From Chthoniobacterales bacterium (GTDB taxonomy: Bacteria > Verrucomicrobiota > Verrucomicrobiia > Chthoniobacterales > DYNR01), in the NCBI GenBank assembly GCA_026418675.1, contig JAOAAX010000019.1:1-33470 (forward strand): DNA of 33,470 nt, in the 5' to 3' direction. Position 1 is the first letter of the stretch. Every line of letters starts with the position of its first letter. Positions 8,757-17,008 of this stretch are shown here, piece after piece. Both the position numbers and the translations under genes were made by a program. Below the pieces are notes generated by a model. That model searched no databases, was not told the origin of the DNA, and worked only from the letters and a program-made list of their open reading frames with translations.

Positions 8757-11543
8757 TTAGGATTTTTGGATGCTGTTTTGCGAGATAACTTCTTGGAGGC
8801 GAAAACGGATTTTATCCAAAAGGTCTGTGTTTGTAACTTTTTGGCGGTCTGGACCTAAAACATAGAACGCGTCGATGGCAACATCCATTTCGGTGGTAAT
8901 TCGGGAAAGCTCGATGGAAATGCCGATAGAGCTAAGGGCATGGAGAATGTCGTAAAGTAGGCCGGGACGGTCGGGAGTTTGAATTTCGATAAGGGTGTAG
9001 TTTGGGTGTGCACGGTTTTCGATAGTGACTTTGGAGGGCATGTCAAATTCTTGACTTAATCTATAGTATTTGATTCCAGAGGTTTTGTGGAAGAGGGGAT
9101 TGAAGTCGAAGTTTGTTGAGGTTAGGGACTTTTCGAGGATTTTTTGGAAATTTTCCTTATCTTTTTGATTAGTGATGGCTGCGCGACGCATGTTACAGAC
9201 GCGGAAGATGTCGAGTGCGATGTGGTCGCCGCGAGTGAAGACATCTGCGCTGAGGATGTTCATGTTGCTTGCGACAAAACTGCCTGCGATGCGTTCGAGG
9301 AGGGCAGGGCGGTCCCAGCCGACGATCCAGACTTCTGAGTGACCCTGTTCTGGGCGGTCTGTCCAACGGAGGAGAGGATGAAGGGGGTTAGCATTAGGCA
9401 AGTCGAGCATTGCAAAGAAGTCATGGAAGAGGCGGATGTGCTCGCGGATTTCGGTATCTTCGAAGGTTTGGAAATAGCGTTCAGGCATGAGGTCAAAGAG
9501 AGCGTTGATTTCCTCTTTGAGGCTAACGGGTAGCCAGTCAGCGACACGGCGTTTTAGGTCGAGGCGATCTTTTTGCTTACGTTCGAAGGAAGTGGGGCCT
9601 TCTTCGAGGTAGTGGGCGGTTTCGAGATAGAGTTGCCAAACGAGGCTTTCTTTCCAATCAGACCATTTGTCGGCACTTGTGCCCATACCATCGGCGAGGG
9701 TTATGAGCATGAGAGCATCAAGTGTCTGGCGGTCACGGATGATGGATGCGAATTCGGTTATGGTGACCGGATCATCCAAATTTCTAGACTGAGCTGTTTT
9801 AGAAAGAAGGTAGTGGCTATCTACGAGATTGAGGAGGAATTTACGGCGGTCGGAGCTTAACTGCATGCGACGAGCGACACGGAGTGCAAGTTCTGTGCTT
9901 GCTTCCTCGTGATGGCGACGGTTGAGAGCCTTGCCTGTGTCATGAAGGAGCAGGGCTAAATAAAGGATAGAAGGATCATCTACTTTTTGGAATATTGACC
10001 TGTAGCCTGCGAAACGGGGCTCATTTGTAAAAAGGAGAGAGTCTAATTTTTCGATGCATACGAGGGTGTGCTCATCAGCGGTGTAGCGGTGGAAGAATTC
10101 ATGTTGGACGAGGCAGGTTAATGCGCCGAATTCTGGCAAATAGCGGCCGAGGAATTCTGTTTCGTGCATTTCGCGTAGGATTCTGCCGACGAGACCTTTG
10201 CGAGAAAGGATAGAGAGAAATATTTCGCGGTTAACCCTGGCGTATTGAAAGGTTTTATCTACGATGTTCAGTTTTTGGCGGATAAGATCCTTGAGCTCGT
10301 AGGAGAGGCGGAGCTGCTTAATTTGTGCATATTGGAATAGACGAATTAAACGGCTTGGATCCTCGTCGAAGATTTGGCGGTTTTGAGGATAGAGGGTGGA
10401 GTCTTTTGCAATGAAACCATCAAAAGATTCACCGGTTGATGGGCGGCGGAAAAGCTGGAGGAGGCTTCTGCGGCGGAGAAGAGGTGTTAGGTTTAGGCGC
10501 TCGATGGCAGTCTGAGAGATGATGTGGATGTTACGGGTGTGTTGGTAGTAATCCCGCATGAAAGCTTCGCTGCGACGCAACATGTTTTTCTGAGGGTAGT
10601 CGAGAGCAGTAGCGACTTGGCCTTGGAGTCTAAGTGTTAAGTTGTCGATGGGGCGACCATTGGAGTAATGCATTTGTGTTCGAACTCTGAGGAGGAAGTC
10701 GTGGGCTTTTTGGAGTTGAAGGAATTCTTGCTCGCGGAGGATAGAAAGCTCGACGAGTTTGGAAGGGGAGAGGACGCGTTCCTTCATGTAGCAAACCCAA
10801 AAGAGGTTCTGATAATCACGGAGGCCCCCCACGCCGCATTTTACATTGGGTTCTTGGACGAAGACAGTGCCGCCGTGATGTTCGTGCATTTGGCGCAAGT
10901 TTTCTACACGCCATTTAAGGTATTCGACTTCTTTTCCCTTGATACAGGAGCGTTCGAAAAGGGAACGGAACTCGGTGAAGATTTTACGGTCGCCGTGAAG
11001 GTAGCGGCATTCGATCATGGAGGTTTTTGTTTTGAGGTCAGAATTTGCCTGTTCGATGGCCTGAGAGAGAGTTCGGACGGAGTGGCCGAGTTTGAAGCCG
11101 ATGTCCCAGAGAGCGGTGGTGAATTTGCGGACGATTTCTTTTAATTCGTTTGAATTGGCGATATGGGACTCTGCTAAGAACATGATATCAATGTCGCTGT
11201 AGGGGTTAAGTTCTTTGCGGCCATAGCCGCCGAACGCGATGAGGCAGAGACCGGGGAGATAACGACGTGCAGTTAACTTTTGAGCTAAGAATTCAAAGAG
11301 CTCACGAACGAGCCAATCAACGATTTCTGAACGTTTGCGGCAGAGCTCAACACCGCTGCCACCCTCTTGGTGTTCTTGGTGAAGTTTCTGCTCGCAGCGG
11401 TTGCGGCACTCTTTGAAGGGTGCAATAGGCGGTGTGTCGTTATTCCATGAAAGTAATGTTTGGTGAAGTTTCTCGAGGGATTGTTCGTAAGCAGGCTCAT
11501 TCCATGCGAATGAGCGGAAGAGTTTTGAGTCTGGGTTTGTCAA
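8757..11543 (-). CDS. glnD: [Protein-PII] uridylyltransferase / uridylyl-removing enzyme
   Basis: GlnD adds UMP to PII signalling proteins under nitrogen limitation and removes it when glutamine is high. The protein has 928 residues, in the family's range, and its domains are in the usual order. The nucleotidyltransferase motif GGYGRKELNPYSDIDIMF (105-122) keeps the catalytic aspartates D117 and D119. A helical domain includes EPNVKCGVGGLRDYQNL (231-247). The HD hydrolase has HEFFHRYTADEHTL (481-494) and LLLHDTGKA with H534/D535. Two ACT domains, EVWIVGWDRPALLERIAGSF and TLIEIQTPDRPGLLYDILHA, form the glutamine-sensing C-terminus. It starts 6 bp after the stop of the OmpA-domain gene, so the two are probably cotranscribed. 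No glnB or glnA is nearby. Confidence 0.96.
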   Translation of the reverse strand: MTNPDSKLFRSFAWNEPAYEQSLEKLHQTLLSWNNDTPPIAPFKECRNRCEQKLHQEHQEGGSGVELCRKRSEIVDWLVRELFEFLAQKLTARRYLPGLCLIAFGGYGRKELNPYSDIDIMFLAESHIANSNELKEIVRKFTTALWDIGFKLGHSVRTLSQAIEQANSDLKTKTSMIECRYLHGDRKIFTEFRSLFERSCIKGKEVEYLKWRVENLRQMHEHHGGTVFVQEPNVKCGVGGLRDYQNLFWVCYMKERVLSPSKLVELSILREQEFLQLQKAHDFLLRVRTQMHYSNGRPIDNLTLRLQGQVATALDYPQKNMLRRSEAFMRDYYQHTRNIHIISQTAIERLNLTPLLRRRSLLQLFRRPSTGESFDGFIAKDSTLYPQNRQIFDEDPSRLIRLFQYAQIKQLRLSYELKDLIRQKLNIVDKTFQYARVNREIFLSILSRKGLVGRILREMHETEFLGRYLPEFGALTCLVQHEFFHRYTADEHTLVCIEKLDSLLFTNEPRFAGYRSIFQKVDDPSILYLALLLHDTGKALNRRHHEEASTELALRVARRMQLSSDRRKFLLNLVDSHYLLSKTAQSRNLDDPVTITEFASIIRDRQTLDALMLITLADGMGTSADKWSDWKESLVWQLYLETAHYLEEGPTSFERKQKDRLDLKRRVADWLPVSLKEEINALFDLMPERYFQTFEDTEIREHIRLFHDFFAMLDLPNANPLHPLLRWTDRPEQGHSEVWIVGWDRPALLERIAGSFVASNMNILSADVFTRGDHIALDIFRVCNMRRAAITNQKDKENFQKILEKSLTSTNFDFNPLFHKTSGIKYYRLSQEFDMPSKVTIENRAHPNYTLIEIQTPDRPGLLYDILHALSSIGISIELSRITTEMDVAIDAFYVLGPDRQKVTNTDLLDKIRFRLQEVISQNSIQKS

Positions 11544-11549
11544 TTTGGA

Positions 11550-12512
11550 TTAATTGAGGAATTCTAGAGCTATTTCGACTCTTCGATTGATTTGCTGTTC
11601 TTCGATTGAGCCAGTAGCTGGGGCGATGAGGCGAGAGCTTCCATAACCGCGAGTTTCGATATTGTCTAATGGAACACCCATATGCTGGATGAGCCAGGCT
11701 TTTACAGCTTCTGCGCGGCGGAGGCTTAAGTTGAGGTTGTAGTCGGGGGGTCCGAATGAGTCAGTATGACCTTCTATCCGGAAGCGGACATTTGGGTTTC
11801 GAAGCATGAGAGTTCCGAGCTTGGCCAGTGATTCGATGGCTTCGGGGCGCAATTCAGCACTATCGTAGTCGAAAAGGAGGTCTCCGGGCATAAAGATTGG
11901 TGCGGTGTTTTTTTCGAGTGGGCCGGTTTTTTGTAGAAGGTCGTCCAATTCACTATAACCGGCGAGGGAGCCGAAACGCATACCGAGTTTTGTCGGAGGG
12001 CTGGAATCGTTATTGATTTCAGGCAGTGGAAGGATGGGACGATTGGAAGAAGGGGAACTAGTTTCGAGGAGTTCGTCGCGAAGTTTTTCTAGCTCGTTGG
12101 CGAGGTTTTCTTTTGGGATTTGGGATTGGGGAAATGAATCTCTTAGGAAATCTGCTGAAATTTGTAGGTTGGGTAGGATTTGTGTGGGTTCGAGTTTAGG
12201 AGGTTCCTGGGGGAGGGAGGAATTTTTTTCATTAGAGACATTTTCCTGTGGTAATTGGATTTCTGGACGGAGGGGTTCTTTGTTTCGATTAGTATCCTCA
12301 TCTTGTTCCAAAAGCTTGGGATCAATTTCGACCCTCTCTACTTGAAATTTTCTCGGCACTAGTTGTTCATAGTATTTTTCGCCGTATTTACTAGGTTCGA
12401 ATTTGCTAGCAAGGTATAGGAGGGCGAAGTGAAGGAGGATTGAGAGCAAGAAAGCTGCGAAGAGAAGGGAGAAGAAACTGTTGTTTTCCCGATTTAAAGT
12501 GTTTGCTTGCAT
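11550..12512 (-). CDS. TolA/TonB-like anchor helix joined to OmpA peptidoglycan-binding domain
   Basis: A 320-residue envelope protein. A short cytoplasmic N-terminus is followed by one hydrophobic helix (about 13-36) containing S24-I-L-L-H28. The Ser-x3-His pair in a membrane helix is the signature of TonB and TolA, used to contact ExbB/TolQ. There is no signal-peptidase-like site, so it should remain an inner-membrane anchor. A charged, Pro/Glu/Asn-rich periplasmic spacer of about 150 residues follows. The C-terminal 110 residues are an OmpA/Pal domain (FDYDSAELRPEAIESLAKLG, FRIEGHTDSFG, LSLRRAEAVKAWL, INRRVEI) that by family knowledge binds peptidoglycan. It starts the glnD transcript, divergent from rpsU. 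Functional coupling to the exbB-exbD genes 8 kb away is inference. Confidence 0.82.
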   Translation of the reverse strand: MQANTLNRENNSFFSLLFAAFLLSILLHFALLYLASKFEPSKYGEKYYEQLVPRKFQVERVEIDPKLLEQDEDTNRNKEPLRPEIQLPQENVSNEKNSSLPQEPPKLEPTQILPNLQISADFLRDSFPQSQIPKENLANELEKLRDELLETSSPSSNRPILPLPEINNDSSPPTKLGMRFGSLAGYSELDDLLQKTGPLEKNTAPIFMPGDLLFDYDSAELRPEAIESLAKLGTLMLRNPNVRFRIEGHTDSFGPPDYNLNLSLRRAEAVKAWLIQHMGVPLDNIETRGYGSSRLIAPATGSIEEQQINRRVEIALEFLN

Positions 12513-12650
12513 GGGGTGATAGTGGGGAGGAAATAAATAAGACTTTTTTATCTATTTATTTAACTATGAGTTGTAATTTCGAGGTTTTAGGGACTTGGTT
12601 TGTATAGGGATCAACGCTTGAAAATAAATACACAAGCCAGAAAAACGGAA

Positions 12651-12710
12651 TTGACTTTTTCTAAGAAGGTTAGCATTTTTTTCGGCTACAAAAAACAAAA
12701 TCTTAAGGAG
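12651..12710 (+). promoter_or_regulatory. Candidate rpsU promoter and strong ribosome binding site
   Basis: In the 203 bp between the divergent OmpA-domain gene and rpsU, TTGACT (12651-12656) is a good -35 element. The matching -10 is poor: CATTTT at 12674-12679 lies at 17 bp spacing. AAGGAG at 12705-12710, five bases before the rpsU ATG, is a clear Shine-Dalgarno sequence and fixes that start. The ribosome site is convincing; the promoter is tentative. Confidence 0.4.
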
Positions 12711-12715
12711 AAAGA

Positions 12716-12916
12716 ATGACAGAGGTAGTAGTTAAAAAAGGAGAGCCGATAGATCGGGCGCTGAAGCGGTTGAAAACGAAATTGGACATGGAAGGAATTT
12801 TGGATGAAGTGAGGCGGTTGCGTGCGTATGAGACACCTGCACAACGAGCGCGCCGCAAGGCGAAGACAAATGCGAAACGGGCGAAACTTAAGATTCGTTT
12901 TAATTTTGGTCCGTGA
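12716..12916 (+). CDS. rpsU: 30S ribosomal protein S21
   Basis: A 66-residue basic protein of the small ribosomal subunit, located near the 3' end of 16S rRNA and involved in initiation. MTEVVVKKGEPIDRALKRLK followed by YETPAQRARRKAKTNAKR is the standard S21 pattern: a short N-terminal strand followed by two basic helices. ATG 12716 is preceded by AAGGAG at five bases. It is the first plus-strand gene and is followed 24 bp later by the epimerase-like gene. The classic rpsU-dnaG-rpoD arrangement is absent. Identification is secure. Confidence 0.97.
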   Translation: MTEVVVKKGEPIDRALKRLKTKLDMEGILDEVRRLRAYETPAQRARRKAKTNAKRAKLKIRFNFGP

Positions 12917-12940
12917 AATGAGGGGGAGTTGACGGTGCTA

Positions 12941-13861
12941 ATGAGAAGCACCGTGGAGGAAGGTAGTTTTCAGTATGCTGCAGGGAGGGGGAGGTTTGTT
13001 CTTTTGGGGTGTGGTTATTTAGGTTTGAGGGTATATCGTTTGCTGACGGAATTAGGGTGGAAGGGATTTGCAGTAGTGCGGAGTGAGGAGTCCCGTCAGT
13101 CTCTTCGGGAGCGAGGGGTTGAAGTCATTGCTCTTGACATTGGGACAGAAGATTTCTCGACTCGGCTGAAAGGGGAATTTCGTGTCTTTTTTCCTGGTGA
13201 GGAAGGGCCGGAAGTTTGGGTTCATTGTGCTAGCACACGTGGTGGGGATGTAGGGATGTATCGTTGTGTTTACTACGGAGGTGTGAGTGGGTTATTGAGG
13301 GCATTTCCTCTTGCGTATGGAATTTTTGTTTCGAGCACATCTGTTTATCATCAAACAGATGGTTCGTGGGTTGAGGAAAATTCGACAACGGAACCTTCGC
13401 AGGAAAGCGGGAGGGTTTTGCTTGAAACTGAGAAGCTGGTAGTTGGAGCAGGGGGAGGTGTTGCTCGGCTTGCGGGTTTATATGGACCTGGCCGATCGGT
13501 GCTTTTGAGGAAGTTTATAAAAGGGGAGGCTAGGATTGAAATGAGGGGCCGAAGATGGATTAACCAGATCCATGTTGACGATGCGGCAAGGGCAGTAGTG
13601 TTGCTGTGTCGTGTTCGTCCAAAGGGAGAGGTTTTCAACGTTGCTGATGATACACCGATGACTCAAGGGGAAATTTTTCAAGAGATGGCGAGACGGTTAG
13701 ATATGCCAATGCCGCCTGCGGTGGAAACGCAAATCGAGCGCAAAAGGGGGAACAGCTCCAAGCGAGTTAGCAATGCGAAGATGCGAACGTTAGGGTGGGA
13801 ACCGCAATTCCCAAGCTTTTTCGACGCTTGGGAGGAATTAATTTTGGCAGAAAAAGGATAA
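12941..13861 (+). CDS. NAD(P)-dependent epimerase/dehydratase, atypical SDR (YeeZ-like)
   Basis: A Rossmann-fold enzyme of about 306 residues. The N-terminal strand and turn FVLLGCGYLGLRVYRLL carry the G-C-G-Y-L-G dinucleotide motif, followed by a phosphate-discriminating AVVRSEES. Further on are VWVHCAST, FVSSTSVYHQTDGSWVEENS (Ser and Tyr region) and the sugar-epimerase-like IHVDDAARAVVLL and GEVFNVADDTPMTQGE. This pattern fits the atypical SDRs annotated as NAD-dependent epimerases, YeeZ-like. The substrate is not evident. ATG 12941 is taken as start; a TTG at 12929 is in frame but too close to the purine-rich AGGGGGAG site. It follows rpsU by 24 bp and converges on the Hsp33-like gene with a 17 bp gap. 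Confidence 0.78.
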   Translation: MRSTVEEGSFQYAAGRGRFVLLGCGYLGLRVYRLLTELGWKGFAVVRSEESRQSLRERGVEVIALDIGTEDFSTRLKGEFRVFFPGEEGPEVWVHCASTRGGDVGMYRCVYYGGVSGLLRAFPLAYGIFVSSTSVYHQTDGSWVEENSTTEPSQESGRVLLETEKLVVGAGGGVARLAGLYGPGRSVLLRKFIKGEARIEMRGRRWINQIHVDDAARAVVLLCRVRPKGEVFNVADDTPMTQGEIFQEMARRLDMPMPPAVETQIERKRGNSSKRVSNAKMRTLGWEPQFPSFFDAWEELILAEKG

Positions 13862-13878
13862 AAAAATCCACGAGTGAA

Positions 13879-14673
13879 CTAGTTATTGGTAAGTTTTTCG
13901 AGTTCTGAGCGTTCGATTGTGTAGGGAGAACCGCAACGCGGACAACGGACCTGGACAGAATTGCCGTTTTGGAAAAGATCGAGGTTTTTTGAAAGGGGAG
14001 GCCCCAGAATTTCAAGAATTTTCTGCTGGTTGCAACCGCATTCCCAGCGGAATGAACGAATTTCCAGGAGTTTAATGTCTTCTGTAGATGGAAGCGAAGG
14101 GATGTCTTTTTCTTTAAGAGTGTGGAGCCAATTCAAATCGCAATCCGGTTGAGCGGTAATCAATGCGAAATAGTCGGAGGGGAGGGAGAAATATCGTGAG
14201 GGGCGCTGTTCGCTTTGGAGCATGAGTTCTTGGGCTCCCAGCATGGCGCGGGGAGTTTGGCTACTAGAGAAGGGGATTTCTACGGTGCTTCTTCGGATTT
14301 GTCGGCCAGGGAGCAACCAGTCACAGAAGAGTAAGTCGCGGCCGAGAGATTTGATATTTTCGTCGAAGAGAGTTCCAGTGACGCGGTGAAGGGAATTATC
14401 TGCGACGATGAAGATGTTGTGTGGGGGGTGCTCAAAGTGCATCGTCCAAGCAATGCTTTCGTTTGGTGGGCGGGTTGAAGCGTAGAGGCAAAGGGATGCT
14501 AATGCTGCTTGGAATTGATTGTTATGGAACTGATTTAATTTGAGACCGATATTAGATAAATGGAGAATAATATCCACAAATAGATTTGAAAAACTAGCTG
14601 TAAGAAGAAGAGCATTCCGGCTGCGGACGAATTGAACTGAAACTTGGGTGAAATCCTCGGAGGAATTAATCAC
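13879..14673 (-). CDS. hslO: Hsp33 family redox-regulated chaperone-like protein
   Basis: A 264-residue cytoplasmic protein. The C-terminus carries the Hsp33 zinc-binding arrangement: ECGC with C212 and C214, then RCPRCG with C244 and C247 (C-x-C, about 29 residues, C-x2-C). In Hsp33 these cysteines release zinc and form disulfides under oxidation, unfolding the linker and switching on holdase activity. The N-terminal part (VQFVRSRNALLLTASFSNLFVDIILHL) resembles the Hsp33 core only weakly, so this is a divergent member. The start is a GTG at 14671-14673 that overlaps the stop of the polyprenyl synthase by four bases, a sign of translational coupling. The symbol is by family and the protein may have its own specialisation. 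Confidence 0.8.
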   Translation of the reverse strand: MINSSEDFTQVSVQFVRSRNALLLTASFSNLFVDIILHLSNIGLKLNQFHNNQFQAALASLCLYASTRPPNESIAWTMHFEHPPHNIFIVADNSLHRVTGTLFDENIKSLGRDLLFCDWLLPGRQIRRSTVEIPFSSSQTPRAMLGAQELMLQSEQRPSRYFSLPSDYFALITAQPDCDLNWLHTLKEKDIPSLPSTEDIKLLEIRSFRWECGCNQQKILEILGPPLSKNLDLFQNGNSVQVRCPRCGSPYTIERSELEKLTNN

Positions 14674-15740
14674 AGAAGTTCTGAGGACAAACCACGGATA
14701 TAGGCTGCGACAGCAAGCAAACCATCAGTGTAAGGATTTTTTTTAAGGACTTTGAGACAGTTTTCAGCTTCTTCGAGGAGATTATGGACGACTGAACAGG
14801 ACTTTTGGAGGTATCCCTGTTCGCGTAATTCCTTAGCGAACTGTTTGATTAGTTCAGGGGAATTGCCGTCAGAGAATTCATGGAGGTGATTTAGGATGCT
14901 GTTGTTGGTGATATTATCCTGGAGGTATAAGAGGACAGGGAGGGTGAATTTCCCTTTTTTGAGGTCGGTGCCGAGGGTTTTGCCTGCGGAAGGTTCTGAC
15001 CCGGCGATGTCGAGGCAATCATCGAAGGCTTGGTAAGCTAAACCTAAGCGTAGCCCGAAGAGATGGAGGTTTTGGGAAATTTCTGTTTGGGAGTGATTGA
15101 GTTTTGCTGAGAGCTCACATCCAGTAGCAAAGAGGGCTGCAGTTTTTAGTTCGATAATTTTGAAGTATTCGGTGAGGCTAAGGGATGTGTCAAAAAGGCG
15201 GCGGGTTTGCAAAATTTCGCCTGAACAAACGTCAACGGAGGTATCTGCGATTTTTCTGCAAATTTCTGAATTATCGAAATGGGTGGATAAGCGGAGTGCG
15301 TGGGAGAAAAGAGCATCACCGAGAAGGACGGAGGTGGTATGGTCCCATTTAGCCCATGCGGTGAGTTTGCCTCTGCGAATTTTGGCACCATCTATGATGT
15401 CATCATGGATAAGGGTGGCTACATGAATGATTTCAAGAATGACGGCGAGGTCGAGATGTGCGGGAGAAATTTTTCCTGTTGCTCCTGCTGAGAGAAGGAC
15501 TAAGAGGGGGCGCAGTCTCTTTCCACCATTTTCGCAAACGTAGCGGACATATTCTTCGACATTTGGGTCGAATTTCTGTGCCTGCGTTAGGATCGTTTGT
15601 TCAACTTTGTCTAAATTTTCTCTAACGAGTTCGACAGCGCGGAGGTATTCGGATTTGCTACTGATTCCGGGTGAATGTGGAGCATGCAAAAGCCTTTGTT
15701 TCAGGAGGCTTTTGATTTCAGCCGCAGGGAGATTCGACAT
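14670..15740 (-). CDS. Trans-polyprenyl diphosphate synthase, long-chain type
   Basis: This enzyme elongates farnesyl or geranylgeranyl diphosphate with isopentenyl diphosphate to make the long polyprenyl tail of quinones. The protein has 356 residues. It contains GGKRLRP (72-78), the first aspartate-rich motif HDDIIDGAKIRRG with DDIID at 113-117, and the second motif QAFDDCLDIAG with DDCLD at 240-244, then GKTLGTDLKKGKFTLP. The fifth residue before the first motif is Ala (A108), a small residue expected in long-chain enzymes. This supports an octa- or heptaprenyl synthase (IspB-like), but length cannot be settled from sequence alone. It overlaps the Hsp33-like gene by four bases and draws on the isoprenoid supply that dxs starts. 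Confidence 0.92.
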   Translation of the reverse strand: MSNLPAAEIKSLLKQRLLHAPHSPGISSKSEYLRAVELVRENLDKVEQTILTQAQKFDPNVEEYVRYVCENGGKRLRPLLVLLSAGATGKISPAHLDLAVILEIIHVATLIHDDIIDGAKIRRGKLTAWAKWDHTTSVLLGDALFSHALRLSTHFDNSEICRKIADTSVDVCSGEILQTRRLFDTSLSLTEYFKIIELKTAALFATGCELSAKLNHSQTEISQNLHLFGLRLGLAYQAFDDCLDIAGSEPSAGKTLGTDLKKGKFTLPVLLYLQDNITNNSILNHLHEFSDGNSPELIKQFAKELREQGYLQKSCSVVHNLLEEAENCLKVLKKNPYTDGLLAVAAYIRGLSSELL

Positions 15741-15788
15741 CTTAAGGAGATAATTTAAGGAGATGATGAGTATTAAAAAAGTATAAAG

Positions 15789-16607
15789 CTATCTATTTTT
15801 TCGATTTATGTAGCATGAGATGAGGATTCTGAGAAGGCAAATGGGGAGTGCCAGTGCGAGGGTAATGAGCAACCATAGAAATGGGTTTGGTATAGAACGG
15901 GGGCGGTCGTTTGCAACCGCACGCAATCCCTCGGCTACGACTTCTGCGGCAGAAGTAAGGAGGAATTCAGGTGTTGTAAATGGGGACTCTTGGAAGTCGG
16001 AACCTGGGCGCTGAGCTACAGCAAAGAATTCTGTAGGAACTGGTCCTGGACAAAGAGCTGTTACGGAGATACCAAGTGGGCGTAGTTCCATTCGTAGGGC
16101 TTCGCTGAAATTTGTGACATAAGCTTTTGATGCGGCATAGACAGCCATGTTGGGGACTGGGAAGAAGCCGGCAATGGAGCTGACATTTAGGATGGCTGCT
16201 CTGCCTGATTGGAGCATTGAAGGGACGAGAAGGTGGGTCAAGTGGGTTAGGGCTGTGATGTTGACATCGAGGATTTGGCGGACACGATTCCAGTCGCTGG
16301 TTGCAAAGGGGCCATGATCGCCCAGACCGGCGTTGTTAATTAAGAAATTGACAAGAATTGATTGGCTTTGAAGCCATTGGGCTAGGGATAAGCGGTCAGT
16401 TTCTTGGGATAAATCAGCTTTAAAGATACGAACATCGAGATTTGGGTAAGTGGCGATGAGGTTATTGCGGATGAAGTTAAGACGGTCTTCGCGTCGAGCG
16501 ACGAGGATTAAGCAATGGGCGAGAGGTGCGAGTTGGCGGGCGAATTCTACACCGAGGCCTGAAGAAGCACCTGTAATAAGCGCTGTGCAACCTTCGAAAA
16601 ATTTCAT
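15789..16607 (-). CDS. Short-chain dehydrogenase/reductase with C-terminal membrane helix
   Basis: A classical SDR of 272 residues. It has the NAD(P)-binding TGASSGLG (12-19), NNAG (91-94), catalytic serine in NVSSIAG (S143/S144), and Y157-A-A-S-K161. R38-R39 after the second strand suggests NADPH preference. CPGPVPTEF follows the usual position of the substrate loop. The C-terminus (243-265, LWLLITLALALPICLLRILI) is a clear hydrophobic helix followed by a basic tail, so the enzyme is probably tail-anchored and acts on a lipid-like substrate. That last point is inference. Its ATG (16605-16607) lies a few bases from the start of the divergent cupin gene, so the two share their upstream region. 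Confidence 0.88.
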   Translation of the reverse strand: MKFFEGCTALITGASSGLGVEFARQLAPLAHCLILVARREDRLNFIRNNLIATYPNLDVRIFKADLSQETDRLSLAQWLQSQSILVNFLINNAGLGDHGPFATSDWNRVRQILDVNITALTHLTHLLVPSMLQSGRAAILNVSSIAGFFPVPNMAVYAASKAYVTNFSEALRMELRPLGISVTALCPGPVPTEFFAVAQRPGSDFQESPFTTPEFLLTSAAEVVAEGLRAVANDRPRSIPNPFLWLLITLALALPICLLRILISCYINRKNR

Positions 16608-16624
16608 ACAAAGTGAACTTATTG

Positions 16625-16981
16625 ATGATAGTTCAAAATCTTACCAGCCAAAAACCATTTACGACACTAGATGGCTCGCAGATACGGAGTATTCTGGATC
16701 GCACGAATGCTCCTGTGAGGAATCAGAGCCTTGCGGAGGCTTCGCTTGAAGCTGGGAAGGCTACGGCAAGGCATTATCACAAGTTGAGTGAGGAATTTTA
16801 TTTTATTCTTGAGGGGAGGGGGAAGATGGAGGTGGATGGGGAAGTTCGCGAGGTTGGGCCGTGGGATTGTGTATTGATTCCTCCGGGTGCATGGCATCAA
16901 ATTGAGGCCATTGAAGCATTGCGTTTTCTATGTTGTTGCTCACCTCCTTATAATCACAAGGATTGTTATTTTGAAGAATAG
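16625..16981 (+). CDS. Single-domain cupin protein
   Basis: A 118-residue conserved small beta-barrel protein. Cupin motif 1 is present as RHYHKLSEEFYFILEGRG, with H50, H52 and E56 or E57 as metal ligands. Motif 2 is present as VLIPPGAWHQI with H91. Cupins of this type may act as mannose-6-phosphate isomerase-like enzymes, dioxygenases or sensors; nothing here decides among them. The CCC run (103-105) and a Cys-containing tail are unusual. I take ATG 16625; a GTG at 16613 is in frame and would add four residues. Neither has a clear Shine-Dalgarno site. It is divergent from the SDR gene with only 5-17 bp between the starts, and 27 bp upstream of the rRNA methyltransferase gene in the same direction. 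Confidence 0.82.
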   Translation: MIVQNLTSQKPFTTLDGSQIRSILDRTNAPVRNQSLAEASLEAGKATARHYHKLSEEFYFILEGRGKMEVDGEVREVGPWDCVLIPPGAWHQIEAIEALRFLCCCSPPYNHKDCYFEE

Positions 16982-17008
16982 AGGATAGTCATCTATTTTT
17001 TATTTGGG

